DNA of 64,000 nucleotides, from NCBI GenBank assembly GCA_019188255.1, contig JAETXT010000011.1:1302001-1366000 (forward strand). The letters are read 5' to 3'. The stretch comes from Verticillium longisporum (taxonomy: Eukaryota > Ascomycota > Sordariomycetes > Glomerellales > Plectosphaerellaceae). This document shows positions 13,867 through 25,169 of the stretch, one piece after another; within the stretch, counting starts at the first letter, position 1, and the number at the start of each line of letters is the position of its first letter. Below the pieces are notes generated by a model. The model searched no databases. It saw nothing but the letters and a program-made list of their open reading frames with translations, and was not told the DNA's origin. The translations under genes were made by a program, and so were the position numbers.

Positions 13867-14333
13867 GGAGCCTTCTTTGGGCGTCCCGGCGTGCTTAGTC
13901 GCTGGCATATTGGGGGCGGTGGAGATTATGGCTGCTCGTCGCTATTTCTGGCCCCCTGCCAGGGGTGGGCAGTTGAAGGAAGGAGGCGCGGGTCACTGCA
14001 TCGACGTGGCGGTGCACCCTGCGTCAGAAACCCCAAGAACCAAAACGGTGGTGCATCTGCTGCGGCGAACCCTTTTTTTCGAGAATGCATCGCATTTGCA
14101 CTGCCCGTACGGCCTGTCCGTCACCGCGCCCCTCCCCCCTCTCTTCAGGAATCCAACAATAGATTGCAGCACGCAGGCCTCCCGAAAGTGGCGGTCTGGT
14201 GATGCCGCTGCCGTTGTGTGTGTCTTCCTTCTGCCGGACTGCCGGGTCATCCGTGGATGATCTATCCCATCGGGACTTTTTCGTTTCCGCCGTGCATCTC
14301 GATCCCCGCCGTTTTGCCGGTCGCCGTTTGACC

Positions 14334-14373
14334 CCGTTGCCGTTAGCATTAGCGTTAGCGTTGCCGTTGCCGT
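14334..14373. repeat. Hexamer repeat GTTGCC/GTTAGC
   Basis: About six imperfect copies of a six-base unit (GTTGCC, GTTAGC, ATTAGC variants), about 100 bp before the start codon of the methyltransferase gene, so probably in its leader or proximal promoter. Confidence 0.8.
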
Positions 14374-14470
14374 CACCCGTCGTCATCCGTCCCGTTTCGC
14401 CCATGTACCTCACAACACACCGTTTTCTCACACGAGGCCGCCGGCCCTCAATAGCGAGACAATCATCGAC

Positions 14471-15409
14471 ATGGACCTCACCTCTCGCATAGCCCTGACA
14501 GGGCCTCCTGCAGAATCGCCCGAAGACTTTCTCTCCTCCGCCTTGGCGGCTCTGGACCCCGACGACCAACCACACATCCACGGCGATTCGGATCATGGTC
14601 TGCTCTACACCTCGCCGCATCTCCCCAGGCCTTTCACCCTGTCGCTGGCCGACCCCGCCACCGAGCATGACCGCAGACTTTTCAGTCATTATCTCTGGAA
14701 CTCATCCCTCCTCTTGGCAGAACTCATCGAGGCCGGCTCCTTGCCTTCACCCCTCCCTCACCCAACCAGTGGCCCCTCACCTCTGGGGCCCCCTTCTTCG
14801 GCCTTCAATGTCAAGGGCCTTGCGACCCTCGAGCTCGGCGCTGGTACGGCCTTGCCGAGCCTCCTCGCCGCCCTCCTCTCCGCCCGTCGCGTTGTCGTGA
14901 CGGACTATCCCGCTCCCTCCGTGCTCGAGACCCTGCGTGCCAACGTGACCCTCGGCGCTGTCCCGGCCGCATCGCCCACGTCCACCGTCGCTCCCGGAAT
15001 CACAGTCGAGGGCCACGCCTGGGGCGACCTGACGACACCGCTCGCCGTGTCCTCGGCGCACGCCTTTGATCGTCTCCTCGTTGCCGATTGCCTGTGGATG
15101 CCCTGGCTGCATGACGCGCTCCTCGCCTCCATCAGTCACTTCCTCGCCGACACGACCGATGCCCGCGTCTGGATCGTCGCCGGCTCCCACTCGGGGCGTG
15201 AAAAGATGCGTCGCTTTTTCGAGGCCGAATTCCTGGCCGCCGCGGCCCTCGAGGTCGAATCCATCTGGGAGCGGGATGCCGCTGGCGTCGAGCGGGCCTG
15301 GGTCGACGAGAGACCAGGCGAGGAGGGCGCGGGCCGGAAGAGGTGGCTTGTCGTCGCCATCCTGCGGCGGACCGGCTTCGGGGCGCCGCGATCTAGGGCG
15401 GAGGCGTGA
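14471..15409 (+). CDS. Nnt1/Efm7-like class I methyltransferase
   Basis: Single exon, 312 aa. The protein resembles the fungal nicotinamide N-methyltransferase-like/EFM7 group, class I SAM-dependent enzymes of the METTL21-type superfamily. Efm7 in yeast methylates the N-terminus and adjacent lysine of translation elongation factor 1A. Motif I is visible as ELGAGTALPS (residues 121-130), the acidic end of the next strand as VVVTDYP (141-147), and a motif IV-like element as LLVADCLWM (202-210). The N-terminal HYLWNSSLLLAELI segment (73-86) is characteristic of the group, where W and N precede the SAM fold. Length fits fungal homologues. It is cytoplasmic by family; there is no signal or membrane segment. 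The substrate (protein or small molecule) cannot be told from sequence. The start at 14471 is the first in-frame ATG ahead of the conserved region. Confidence 0.85.
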   Translation: MDLTSRIALTGPPAESPEDFLSSALAALDPDDQPHIHGDSDHGLLYTSPHLPRPFTLSLADPATEHDRRLFSHYLWNSSLLLAELIEAGSLPSPLPHPTSGPSPLGPPSSAFNVKGLATLELGAGTALPSLLAALLSARRVVVTDYPAPSVLETLRANVTLGAVPAASPTSTVAPGITVEGHAWGDLTTPLAVSSAHAFDRLLVADCLWMPWLHDALLASISHFLADTTDARVWIVAGSHSGREKMRRFFEAEFLAAAALEVESIWERDAAGVERAWVDERPGEEGAGRKRWLVVAILRRTGFGAPRSRAEA

Positions 15410-16621
15410 GCATCTTTATGCTCTTCGTTCGTTCGTTCGGTCGTTCATTCGGTCTGTCTACCTCCTCCAACCTGCAGCGCGGCAGCACGTCTCCCTGTCC
15501 CTTCTTATATACCGCGCCCCGGCTCAGGTGAACAAGAAAGCAGACAAAGAGGAGCTCGCTCGCCCGAGGTGAAACAGGATCATCTCCCGCCCGGCAGACT
15601 TTCTCCTCTCGGCTTCCTCAGCTTCCTTGCGCCGGCGCCGTGGTAGCGTCCCCTTCTCCATGCGGCTGAGGCCGCTGCCCGTCTTGGCCCGCCGCATCAT
15701 TGGCACGCTTCCCATCTATAGCGCTTCGGGTGACGTTGCTGCCGGTCTTGGGAACAGCGCATAGTCTGTAATTCCATCCCCCCCCTTCCCCCTCATGAAA
15801 ATTGGCATAGACCATGGACGATTCTTGAAAAAGCCCCTCGACGATGCTCGAGGCCGCTCTGCCCCTGGATTTTGGTGGGCGGTGGCTTTACTAGCCTGCT
15901 AGCTCGTCGTGTGGCCGTGACAGCTGAGTTCAGCTCTCGCGGCAATGAGGAAGTGATCGACAGGGTCCACGCCAATAGGCCCAGATCTAGATAGTCTCCT
16001 CGCACGAGGGGAAAAGGGAATATGCTCGCGAGAGTCGACTTCGTGGCAGACCATTTTTGTTCTTCTTCGTCTTGGTCTTATTTGCGTTGATCGTGCGTTG
16101 CTGCCACGAGTGTCTGCGCCGGCTTCGGGCTGTCATTCGTTGCCTGGCCGCATTCGTCGTTCGGTCCCTCGACGAGCTGCAGACGGAGCGAGCGACCACC
16201 ACCCTTCGCTGGACAAGAGCATGCACCATGGGACCAAGTCGACAGCTATCAGGTCAAGACGCTGTAGAGGTTCTGCCGACGTTAGGTTCCAGCTGCCATG
16301 GATTGGAACCGAGACGGACAGGGCTGCTACGGATGGACTGTGTCGGGCCTTTTCTTCCAGGAGGCGCACAGCCTCATGTTGTTCGCCACTCTATTCATCA
16401 GTCTTGGATCCGCGCTGTAGACCTCACCGTGGCACCAAGACGTTGAGAGCCAGACATGAACACGTCTACGGCAGATGCATCTTCCCTAGGGATTGACCAC
16501 GTAGTAAAGTACTATGGATCTCCGTGCTATTGAACCGTCGCCAAGCCAACATAAGACCAACTGTTCATACATATCATGCTCATGACTTGTGCCCCGCCGC
16601 TTCCCCCTTCTCCCTCCCCGC
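15410..16621. other. Convergent intergenic region
   Basis: Lies between the 3' ends of the methyltransferase gene (plus) and Vps3 (minus). It contains a short CGTT/TTCG tetranucleotide run at about 15424-15446 and no supportable gene. Presumably the two 3' UTRs. Confidence 0.6.
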
Positions 16622-19600
16622 TCACTGTGCTGCTTCATTGGTCGGTCCCATCTCGTCGACTCGGGCAATCAACTCATGGTTGACCCGCAAGTTCTCGGCC
16701 GAGCTCAAGGCCTTCATGACGGAGCTCTCATGCTTCTCCTGCACGAGCCGTCGCAGTGCCCTGACGAGGAACCCGGCCACAATGTCGACGGACCACCCAT
16801 CCGGAATGAGGCCCAGAATGTCGTCAATCTCGAACCAGCCGCCGAATCTCTCGAGCAGCGCGCCCGTCTGTTCGACGCGTTCGCTCACATCCGCAATGGT
16901 GAGGAACTCGCCCAGCACGGCGCGGAACAGGCGCGCCTGCATCTCGTGCGTCGGCATGCTGTCCTTCCTGCCGCGCGACAGCGGCGTGTAGATGCTCGAT
17001 CCGCCGCGCAGGCAGTACGATACGGCCGTGTCATAGTCACCCAGTTTGTGGACGAGCAGCCGGATCGCGTCTTCGTGGCGTCGTTCTCGGCCGTCGAGGA
17101 TGATGATCTCGGGAACAAGCAGCTCGCCGGGCAGAGACTCGATGCTGGTGCGGATCGTGGCGGCATTGTAGTCATCCGTGCCGCCCAGGAGTTGCAGCAA
17201 CCGCAGACGGCTCTGCCATACCTCATCATCCTTCGGTGCATTGTCAGTCAGAAAGTGACGATAAGTCGACTTTGGGGCCTGGAGGGCGCGATACGCGTCG
17301 TACGTGGCCGCAAACGCTTCTCTGCTTGTCGGCGAGGAATGCAATTCGCCAGTGACAATGTCGAGATAGTACGTGATCAGGTCGTTGACGTAGCCGGTGT
17401 GGCCTTTTCCGAAGACGAGGTGCTCCAGGTAATACTTGACCGCGGCGGGGGCTTCGGCGCGAAGCAAAGCCACAACGGTTGTAGGCTCAAACTTTGGCGC
17501 TCTTCCCTTGTCCTCTGCGAAGACCTGGACACCCAGTTTGGGGTTGCGGTTGGCCAGCCAGAGCCCATACTCTTGCACGAGCGCCTGGCTGCTGATCTTC
17601 ATAAGATATTCGCGGACTCGCTGCTCGCCGTCGCGCAGCTCGCCGCCGTCGTCACGTTCACCCTCTATAATGCGCCGCCAGACAGCCAACACGTCGCCAG
17701 CCATCTTACGACTCTGGTAGAGTCGGCTCAGGACGAAAAGTCGGTGGTAGGATTCGAATAACGACACAGCCCGATCGAAGCAGTCGACGCCCTTGTCCAC
17801 AACTTCGTTCAGTTCGGCTCTGATCGTTGTGCTACTCCGGGCGATACCCCTAGGTGAATCTCGATCCAGTTCGAGCAGCACGATCAGAAGCGCCGCATCT
17901 ACAGAGCGCAGAACTTCGTCCTTGTCGGGAATACTGCCAAAATCCTTCTTCTTTCTCCATGATCCCAGGAACCGGCGCAGGGATTGAATGACACGAGCAT
18001 CCAGGCTCCCGAGGGTGTGCTGACTTCGATCAAATGAGTGGCTTCGCAGATACTGCTCAGCAGCCTTCTTGACGCCGCTAAAGACCCACGTCCCCCTCTT
18101 ACTCTCGATGATCTCATTTTGAAGACCAGGTACCAGTGATAAAATGACGCGTGCGTCGAGAGCACTGTCTAGGAGTACCTCCTCGAGCGCCTTGACTTCT
18201 CCATCTGAGAAGGAATCATCGCTCGGCTGTAGCAGATCACCAAACAGCAACACAGCCGCTCTTTGGCGGATGTAGCTGAACGTCACAAACTCCAACTCCG
18301 TCTTGGGCTCTCTTCCTCTTATGGAGTTCAACGCTGTGAACACTGCACGGCGATCCAAGGCCATGCGGCCAGTCTCCTCGTCGTGCGTACAAGCAGCGTC
18401 GATGCGGGCCTCCAACTGGAGAAGAATCGGGTTACGGACCGCCCACCAGATGTGGTTTCCAGCCCACACGGCCACTCGGGATTGCGTCTTCGCGAAGCGC
18501 GCAACAAATGCCTCTTCTTCGGCATTCCGGCTGCTCTGCCATCCGTCAGGCAGTGACTCCTCGCTCTGCGTATCGTTGTCTCTGTCAAATAATTCGCGCT
18601 CCCTTGATACACGCTCAAGAGACGAGGCAGTACGCGAGTCCGCACTCTTCAGAGACAATGTCGATGGCTCCAGACTGCCCAGGGAGAAAGGCGAGAACTT
18701 TCGCTGGCATATCCTGTCCACGATCTCGGAAAAGTGCGTCTCTTCTTCGCCAATCATAGATCGGATTCCCAGTGTTACACTCGCTTGTTCGATGCCGGGT
18801 ATTGATTCAGCCTCAAGCCAGAATTTTGAAGTGTCGGGCTCACTCCCGTCGCCGTCCCATCTCTGAATCTCGATACCGTGGCGCATTTCTTTGTCAACCT
18901 CCCTTGCCATCGAAGCGAGTAGATAGCCCTCCTCTGCATCACTGGGCGATGCCTGTGATGACGCCAGATCGGATGAACCTCCATCCACAACAACTTCTCG
19001 GGGGTAACGCTCAAACTCGACAGTGGGCCTCGTAGGGTCACCGTCGAGATTGACAAATAGGCCGATGCCCGGCTCTGAGAGCCCTGTGCCTGTGACAAGC
19101 AAGAACTCGTCAGGGGTCGGTGACACAATGTGCGGCTTGAGGAAAACGGGCTTGGGCTTCGGAGGTGCAGCGGGCTCTGAAGCTGGCGGTGCCTCTTGCG
19201 CCTCTTGAGTTGGCGCTTCAGGTAAGGGCTTGTCGTTTTCTCGAGGCGGCGGCAAATGGGGGCCATGCGGCGGTTGTGGGCTGGCAGAGGGCGTGGGAGG
19301 TGATGAATCCGAGGGCCGAAGAGGCACGCTCCCTCCTAGACTTGTGCTTCTGCTATGGCCCTGGGCTTGGGCTGCCTGCAGCGGCCTGTTCTGCACGGCA
19401 GAAACGCTTCGCAAGATGCCCCCTTCGACGCTGCCGGTGATGTTCTGCGCCTGACCAATCTCTCCACCGGGTTGGGAGTCATCGAGAGACGATATGGTCA
19501 TTAGCGGGATCTTGAGCTGCCGGGTGACGTCCAGTAAGGAGTAGCTCCTGGCATCTGCCACGCAGGCGATTGTGTCGCGACGGACGGAAATGGTGCTTCC

Positions 19601-20293
19601 GCCGACATCTATGTTCTGCTAAGCATCAGTATGGTCTTCGCTGAAGCTGGATGCGTAATGACCTACCTTGATAGCCCTAGGATCGTCCCCTATCCGCACC
19701 ACCTGGATTCTACGGTTGAGGGACAGCAATATCGTGACCGGATCGTCGGCATCGGGGTCATCTTGCGGGTCGTTCAGGTCAACACCGCCGACCCAGTTGC
19801 AGTTCTTGACCTGTGTAGTGCCAAAGACAGGGCTGAGCTCGGGCAAGGAGTAGAAAGTGACGGTCCAGTTGCACAGGATGCAGGCTTTGGACACTCGGGG
19901 CAGCAGCAAGATCTGCTGCACGCCTGGCTTCGTATTGTTGGTCTCAGCAAAGGGAGGCTGGAGTCGGGACGCCAGGATAAAGGTTGGTCGGCCAGAGGGA
20001 TCGGAGGGGTCGGGCGGGATTTGGACGAAGTGAAGCAGCTCGGATGCACTCGTTCCTACGTATAAGTTGTGGTCTATAATTTGACAGCGTCAGTCGCAGG
20101 CCGGCTAGAAAGCACACGTGCTAGATAGCGTACCGAAATACTCGACGCAGTTGATCTTCACGTCTGTCGCGGGGCCGTCCGCCGAGAGGGGTACATCTTC
20201 CAGAAGGGTTCGTAGGACATAAGGCCCGCCCTGGAGGCGGGCCAAGTCAAGCTGTTGGGGCAATTGCTCCTTGACGGGGTCATCAGAAGCCAT
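16622..20293 (-). CDS. vps3: CORVET tethering complex subunit Vps3-like (TGFBRAP1 family)
   Basis: Three exons on the minus strand: 20293-20134, 20073-19667 and 19618-16622 (1187 aa). Introns are 60 bp (GTACGC...ATAG) and 48 bp (GTAGGT...TTAG); the second acceptor is a TTAGCAG tandem, so three bases may be optional. The N-terminal ~300 residues form a CNH-type beta-propeller (segments such as YVGTSASELLHFV and LPELSPVFG). Next is a Pro-rich disordered insert. A long alpha-solenoid follows, ending in a Vps39/TRAP1-type region with ILDGRERRHEDAIRLLVHKL and AVSYCL. Vps3 marks CORVET, which binds Rab5-type GTPases and tethers early endosomes; its paralogue Vps39 belongs to HOPS. The N-terminal sequence resembles Vps3 rather than Vps39. 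The gene is divergent from the CASP golgin gene. Frames are intact throughout. Confidence 0.82.
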
Positions 20294-20971
20294 GTCGTGT
20301 CAGATTTTTCAGTGTCATCGGCATTGCTTCGCCATGCTTGCCAGGCTGCTCGGTTGGACGGTGGTGCTGGGAGTCGCTCGAACGCTGATCCGGCCAAGGC
20401 GATGCTGCCGGGGAGTTCGCGATGGGGGCTGGAGCTTGGCGGGTGAGGTGCTCTCGCACAGGTTGGTCGAGCCAGGCAAGCCAAGGCGAGACAGGGGTAG
20501 GTTAGGTACCTCGACCGACCTACGTAGGTGCCTACGTACGTACCTAGGCGGGCAGGTAAGATAACCACTTGCGATTACGATTACAGGCCAGGTACAGCGG
20601 ACTGCGGCCTTTGCAGCCACTGACAGGAGCTCTAGTGGAGGCGGGAGGTTCGTGCCTGGCTAGCCACCTACGGCGCGACTGATCCACGTCCAACGCAGGG
20701 AGCCCGCCCCAGGCCACCTAGCAGCCAATCAGGTGCCAGGACCGGGGCGCTGCCGGGAACGGAACACGTTCGTCAGGAGCTCCATCATGAAATGGAACCA
20801 GAACAAGTCGCACCCCGAGATTCAATCTCATCGACATCATTAGTACCGAAGCCCAACGACCTTGCTGTACCCGTCGCATCGCCAGCTCGACGCTGTCTCG
20901 TCTTTTTCCCTTTGGGTAATGAGTTGATCCGCCAAAGGTAGCCACGACTGCTCCGAACACCGAACACAACC
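20294..20971. promoter_or_regulatory. Shared divergent promoter of vps3 and the CASP gene
   Basis: 678 bp between two divergent start codons, so both promoters and leaders must lie here. It contains a dense cluster of palindromes at about 20503-20560 (GGTACC, CTACGTAG, TACGTACGTA, CCTAGG) built from AGGTA/TACCT units. A CCAAT sequence is present at about 20725-20729. No TATA box is obvious. Confidence 0.55.
20505..20560. repeat. Cluster of AGGTA/TACCT palindromes
   Basis: Overlapping palindromes GGTACC, CTACGTAG, TACGTA and CCTAGG within 55 bases of the vps3 upstream region. Similar short elements recur elsewhere in the intergenic DNA of this window. Confidence 0.65.
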
Positions 20972-23283
20972 ATGGCCGACATCGAAGCTCTGGTATCAGC
21001 TCAGGCAGGCCAGATCGACTCTACCAACCCCGCGACCGAAGATGCGCCCCGGCCCGAGGGTGACAACAAGTTCCAGCATGCCATCTCGGCCTGGAGGAGT
21101 AAGAACCACCTCAGCTCACGGCCCAGTGAACGAGATCGTTAACGCCCCTCTCCAGCAATCGACTATACAAACCTCATCTCGAACCTAGACAACACTGCCT
21201 CAGAGATCGTCACGTACCAGAGAGATTCCACAGTTCAGCGGAAGGACCTGGCCCAGAAGACGAAGGACTTTCGAAAGCTCGACGATGGCGCCAAATTGAC
21301 CGAGATCAAGGGCTTGTTGAAAGGTATCCGAGGCCGCGTCATCCAAACGCAAAATCCATACTAACGTTGCCGTGTCCAGCCTACCAGGGATTCATCGATC
21401 TGGTGACGAACCACTCCAAGTCAATCAACTCGACTTTCCTCCAGGCGTACACCTCTCTATCCGAGGCCCCTGACCCATACCCGCTGCTCGAGGCCTCTGT
21501 GGATGCCATGCTGGTGTCCGAAGACACGGTGCCGAAGCTATCCGAAGAAAACGAGCGCCTACAGCAGTCAGTCAGTACGCTGACGTCGCAACTTGAGGAA
21601 ACCGAGGCCAAACTACAGACGGAGACGACGGCGCGCCGGGAACTGGAGAACAACCTGGAGACCCGGGTCAAGGAGGTCGAGTCCACTTGGACTGCTGTGG
21701 TCGAAGAGAAGAAGGGCAATTGGGAGGCCAAGGAGAAGGCCTTGGAAGACAAAGTGGAGAACCAGGAGCGTCTACTGAACGAAATCAAAGCCAGCTATGA
21801 GGTCAACCAACGCCTCGGCAAGACTGACGACGGCGAGGAGTCGCAGGGTGGCCATGTTGCAAGCGCCGAACTTGAGATGCTCAGATCCGACGTTGAGCGC
21901 ACGAGTGCCCGCCTGGCCGAGATGGAGGCCAGGAATGGGCAGCTGCGCCTGGGCCTGGCCCAGGCCAAGACTCAGGCCTCGGCATCGTCTGCTACAACGC
22001 TCGAGGACGATCCTGGCTACATGCGAATGCGATCAGAAAACTCCTCTTTGATGCGTAAGCTGGATGCCTCCAGGGTCGAGAAGGACGGCATGAAACGCGA
22101 TCTCGATACTAGACTGCGCTACATAGAGAGAGAAGTCGGCCTACTGAAGGAAGAAAGGGACAATCTCAAGGCAAAGGTCCAGAAGTGGAGCGACTACGAC
22201 GACGTGAAGCAGGAGCTCGAGGTTCTGAAGAGCATCGAGTTTGCAACAGGGGAAGAGGATGACGACGTCACGGAGAGAAGTGGCGAAGACAGCTCTACCG
22301 CCAAGTCAGGTAGTGATACTCTCGAAAAGCTCTTGCTGGCACGCAACAAGAAGCTTGGCGATGAGTTGACCATTCTACGCGTCTCACACCAGGACTTGCA
22401 GTCCAAACTGCAGGACCTCCAGGAAGAGCTGTCTCGAACCAACGCCGATCTAGAGAGGTCGCAGAATCTCAACGAGAAGCTGGAGAACGATCTGGCCGAT
22501 GTTCAGTCGGAGTCGACCAATGCCTTCCCATCCGGTGCCTCGGTGGCCATGAGCAGATACGCGCCATCGGTTGCCCTTGGCAGGAGGGGCGGGGGAAGGA
22601 TTTCCCCGACCTCATCCATCATCAGCGGCATCGATCCCCGCATGGGCGGTGGCGAGCCCATGGGCGGCGGATCAGGCATCCTGCCCATGGTCACGGCGCA
22701 ACGTGATCGTTTCAAGAAGAAGAACGCCCAATTGGAGGGAGAGCTTTCAGAAACGCATCGGACGGTGTCACAGCTTCGGCAAGAGATCGCCTCTCTGCAG
22801 AAGGACAATCTGAACTTGTACGAGAAGACTCGATACGTGTCGACGTACAACCGAGCTGGTCCATCGGCGGCGTCGTCATCGGCAGCCTTTGGCTCAAACC
22901 CTAACCCCTCGACGGTGCCCATTGGCGGCTCCGGCACACCGGGCATGGCCATGGACAGATACCAGAAGGCGTACGAGTCCAACATTTCACCGTTTGCACA
23001 GTTTCGCGGACGAGAGTCGGCGAGAGCGTACAAGAGGATGAGCCTACCGGAGCGCATGGTGTACACGATCACGCGGATGGTACTTGCGACACGCACGAGT
23101 CGAAACCTGTTCGCGTCATATTGCGCGGCGCTTCACCTATTGGTCTTCATATCGATGTACTGGCTGGTTACGACAGACGTGGACCACCATTACACGGCCA
23201 TGACGAACTCGGCCGTGGGCGGCTCGGTGGTGGGAGGGGTCGTCGACGGAGGGATAGCGGGAGAGAAGGACTGGCCTCAGTAA
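20972..23283 (+). CDS. CASP/Coy1-type Golgi coiled-coil membrane protein
   Basis: Three exons, 20972-21098, 21156-21323 and 21380-23283 (732 aa). Introns of 57 and 56 bp start GTAAGA and GTATCC, and both split codons (ACA, GCC) restore conserved sequence. The protein begins with the conserved N-terminal region of CASP (ISAWR, ... AQKTKDFRKLDDGAKLTEIKGLLKAYQ). Heptad-rich coiled coil covers most of residues 130-620. A single C-terminal membrane anchor lies at about 676-698 (SYCAALHLLVFISMYWLVT), as in golgins anchored by their tail. Family members (CUX1-CASP, yeast Coy1) act at the Golgi in retrograde vesicle capture and SNARE regulation. Length matches fungal orthologues. It is divergent from vps3, another tethering factor. 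Confidence 0.9.
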
Positions 23284-24516
23284 GGCATGGCGGACCGAAC
23301 AATGGCGGCGCCATGTCTGGCCCTGCGGGCGGGACTGTCCCCAAGCGCCGTGCGGCATCATCTGCCCCCCCCCCCCTCTCCCCCCTTTCGCGGCGCTCGG
23401 CAGGTTGAAATCAGGTTTTCGGCGGCTGGGTCGATTTAGTTCTCCGTGACACAGTCGGCATTGCCACTCAGGCGCATCCGTGATGTGGCTCACAAGGCCT
23501 GCACCGCCTGGATACTGCAGAGAGATGAGAATGAGCCTTATCTAGCCAGTGTAATATCAGGTGGATCAACCATCGACTCGATAGTGATCTGTGTATCATG
23601 TCGTGTCGGTCGGTCAGTCGGTGCACTTGATTCAGGAGATAGTTGCCAAGCTGGTCATGCTTTCTCTTCTTCCAACTCATGTTCGCTACCCTTTAGTTCA
23701 GAAAAGTCAGTGGCAGTCCATGCTAGGAAACGCCGTCGATTGAGCGCATATCCGGCCAAGCAAGTTCCTCACGCTTCACAAGTTGAGTTTAAACAAAGAA
23801 ATATCAAAGCAAGCTACCTAGATGGTTGTTTTACCGCCGGCCGCTTTGCGCGACCAGACGGGGCCTGCAAAAGCGCGTCGAGACTCTCGGCCCAATAAGG
23901 AGGCGTAGCGGGACTGTCCTGCATTGCCGCGTCCGGTAATTGGAGAGCGAGGTGGTGGGGTTTCTGCTGAGGGACGCTCATAGCCAATCAATGATACATA
24001 AGGAGACTTCGGCTATTTTGGGGAGGCGGGAGCATAGACGCCTGGTGTTTTTCTGTGTTTCCTCGGCGGGCGGGGATGTTGACAGTAGTGAAGGCGTGGC
24101 TTGCTTGGGCTGTTAAGTGAAGTTGGTAGGGATCTGAGCTGCCTATTTACTGAGGTACCTAATTGATGTGGGCATCTACAACCTGTGGTGGTGAGTCAGC
24201 TGTGTGAAGATTGTGGGCTCGATATCATGCAGTGGACACGGCCTGCTTTGGTCATTGGTGCCTGCCTGCCTCTCGCTGCTGGAGTATCACGAAGCAAGAC
24301 GAGTATGGTGGGACGTTCGTTGATTGATTGCTCGTCATTGGCATGGAAGAGAAAAAAAAACATGGGATAGTATTCTCATCCCCTTCGGTTCTCCTAACCC
24401 ACGACCGTGGTTCAAGCCATGCATCTCGTCTGCACCAGACTGGACGGCTTCCAAACTTTCTGTGGAACAAAATGCCATGTCCCAGAATAGATGCACCCGA
24501 TCGCTTTCCCATCTTG

Positions 24517-24550
24517 CAGACTCCAGACTCCAGGCTCCAGACTCCAGACC
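24517..24550. repeat. Five-copy heptamer repeat (CAGACTC)
   Basis: Head-to-tail copies of CAGACTC with one G variant and a truncated last copy, in non-coding DNA. Confidence 0.85.
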
Positions 24551-24875
24551 AGCGAATCCACCCACTTGCCGCCCGGGCGCTTGCATCCCAATGCGGCGAC
24601 GATCGCCCAGCCACTCCCGGGCCAGGGAACCACCCGCACCCGCTGTGGCACGGGCGGCTGTCAGTCTTGGCCTCTCCGGACGAACATCGTCCACCCGTCG
24701 AACCCACCCCGCCTCGGTTCCATGGATCCCCTGCTCGTGTCAGGGCGTCTGCAGAAGAGGGTACCTGCAAAGCGCTCTGGCTGGCTCGTGACACGGCGAT
24801 GCGCTGCCGCCGGGTCGAGGTGTCAATCGTGGTTCCTTCCCGTGCGTGTCGTGCCTCGTGCGTCGTGGAACGTGG

Positions 24876-24882
24876 TATAATA
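24876..24882 (+). promoter_or_regulatory. TATA-like element
   Basis: TATAATA about 290 bp before the start codon of the DUF3455 gene and followed by a pyrimidine-rich stretch. It is the clearest TATA-like sequence upstream of this gene. Position is compatible with a core promoter if the leader is about 250 bases. Confidence 0.3.
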
Positions 24883-25169
24883 GACGTTGGCGCCCTGCCA
24901 CACAGCAGCGATCATGAGTCTTCTCGTTTTCCATACCACTCTGCAGCTCGTGTCCATATCAAGAGGCTGGAACCTTTTTCCTTCTGTTGGTTTCATTCGT
25001 CTCTTTCCTATTCATTCCTCTCGGTCTCTGGTTCTTTGGGTTTTCCTTTCGTGATCTGGGCAGGTGCTTCTCCATACCCGCCATCAACGACGCCCTCCTA
25101 GTCGCCATATCTACGAATACAAAACTCGCCAAAACACATCCTTCCATCTCCTCCGAAAACCCTTCAACT

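Larger units (their letters stand above)
11363..14470. other. Intergenic region after the zinc-finger gene
   Basis: Holds the 3' region of the C2H2 gene and the promoter/leader of the methyltransferase gene at 14471. Rich in poly-G/poly-C runs and simple repeats: a CT microsatellite at 12392-12425, C/T-rich imperfect tandem copies at about 13828-13866 and a GTTGCC/GTTAGC hexamer array at 14334-14373. Open frames of up to 277 codons here are low-complexity and have no recognisable domain. Confidence 0.6.
23284..25169. other. Intergenic region after the CASP gene
   Basis: Includes the CASP 3' region with a long C run near 23371, a five-copy heptamer repeat at 24517-24550, and the promoter and leader of the DUF3455 gene. 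Many overlapping short frames at 24250-25100 are not convincing; they share a CT/CA-rich composition. Confidence 0.6.

Noticed and set aside
13065..14260. Two overlapping plus-strand frames of 271-277 codons
   Set aside because: They cover G-run and C/T-run DNA, and their Gly/Arg/Leu/Ser-rich translations reflect simple repeats. They are probably the leader of the gene at 14471.
22895..22912. Telomere-like CCCTAACCCC
   Set aside because: Lies inside a coding exon of the CASP gene and is a single occurrence in codons for Asn-Pro-Asn-Pro; not a telomeric repeat.
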